Shown piece by piece: positions 5,142 to 5,216 of a stretch of 5,216 nt of DNA. Position 1 is the stretch's first letter, and each line of letters starts with the position of its first letter. The position numbers and the translations under genes are program-made. This DNA is from Terriglobia bacterium. GTDB taxonomy: Bacteria; Acidobacteriota; Terriglobia; UBA7540. The stretch spans positions 1 through 5,216 of the forward strand of contig JASHTR010000275.1 of assembly GCA_030040455.1 (NCBI GenBank), in the 5' to 3' direction. The notes under the pieces were generated by a model. The model was not told the DNA's origin. It ran no database searches and saw only the letters and a list, made by a program, of their open reading frames with translations.

Positions 5142-5216
5142 TCACCCCAGGGGATCACCGCACGGCCGTCAAAACGCAAGGCCGTTTACAAATCAACTTC
5201 CAAGCCAACGATTTCA

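Overview
The window looks like an accessory region from a soil bacterium, most likely an acidobacterium. It is moderately GC-rich. The Rhs core tail (DPDNAGADPSNPQTWDAYSY, followed by NNPTT..TDP), the small START-like protein and the REP-associated transposase remnant all resemble versions I associate with Acidobacteriota. This is a judgement from family resemblance and no database was searched.

The left 3.9 kb is an Rhs polymorphic-toxin array of three toxin-tip/immunity modules, all on the + strand. Module 1 (3-1459) is the end of a large Rhs protein, cut by the window edge. Its tip is a guanyl-specific ribonuclease of the RNase Sa/barnase family, and its stop codon overlaps (ATGA) the start of a barstar-family inhibitor. 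Module 2 (about 1501-2249) is an orphan tip without any Rhs core, followed 14 bp later by an 84-aa putative immunity protein. Module 3 (2346-3866) carries a 5'-truncated second copy of the Rhs core. Its first 298 bp shared with the window start are about 98% identical to module 1. It continues into an unrelated tip, which runs in frame, without a stop, into what looks like its own immunity protein.

Short palindromic repeats sit at the module ends. A truncated copy of an 84-bp palindromic element follows the barstar gene, REP-type hairpins follow immunity genes 2 and 3, and further copies lie at 4150, 4975 and 5099. The REP pair at 3874 and 4150 is inverted and brackets a decayed REP-associated tyrosine transposase (RAYT, HUH family).

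The right part (4176-5216) holds a C-terminal scrap of a short-chain dehydrogenase, one intact gene for an AHSA1/START-like SRPBCC protein, and an intergenic end. That end contains an intact palindromic element, a possible scrap of an Rhs YD repeat and a long REP-like hairpin.

As a system, the Rhs protein would deliver the currently attached RNase tip while barstar protects the producer. The displaced tips and immunity genes downstream look like a reservoir or graveyard of earlier tips. They share core and linker sequence with the active gene, so recombination could swap them.
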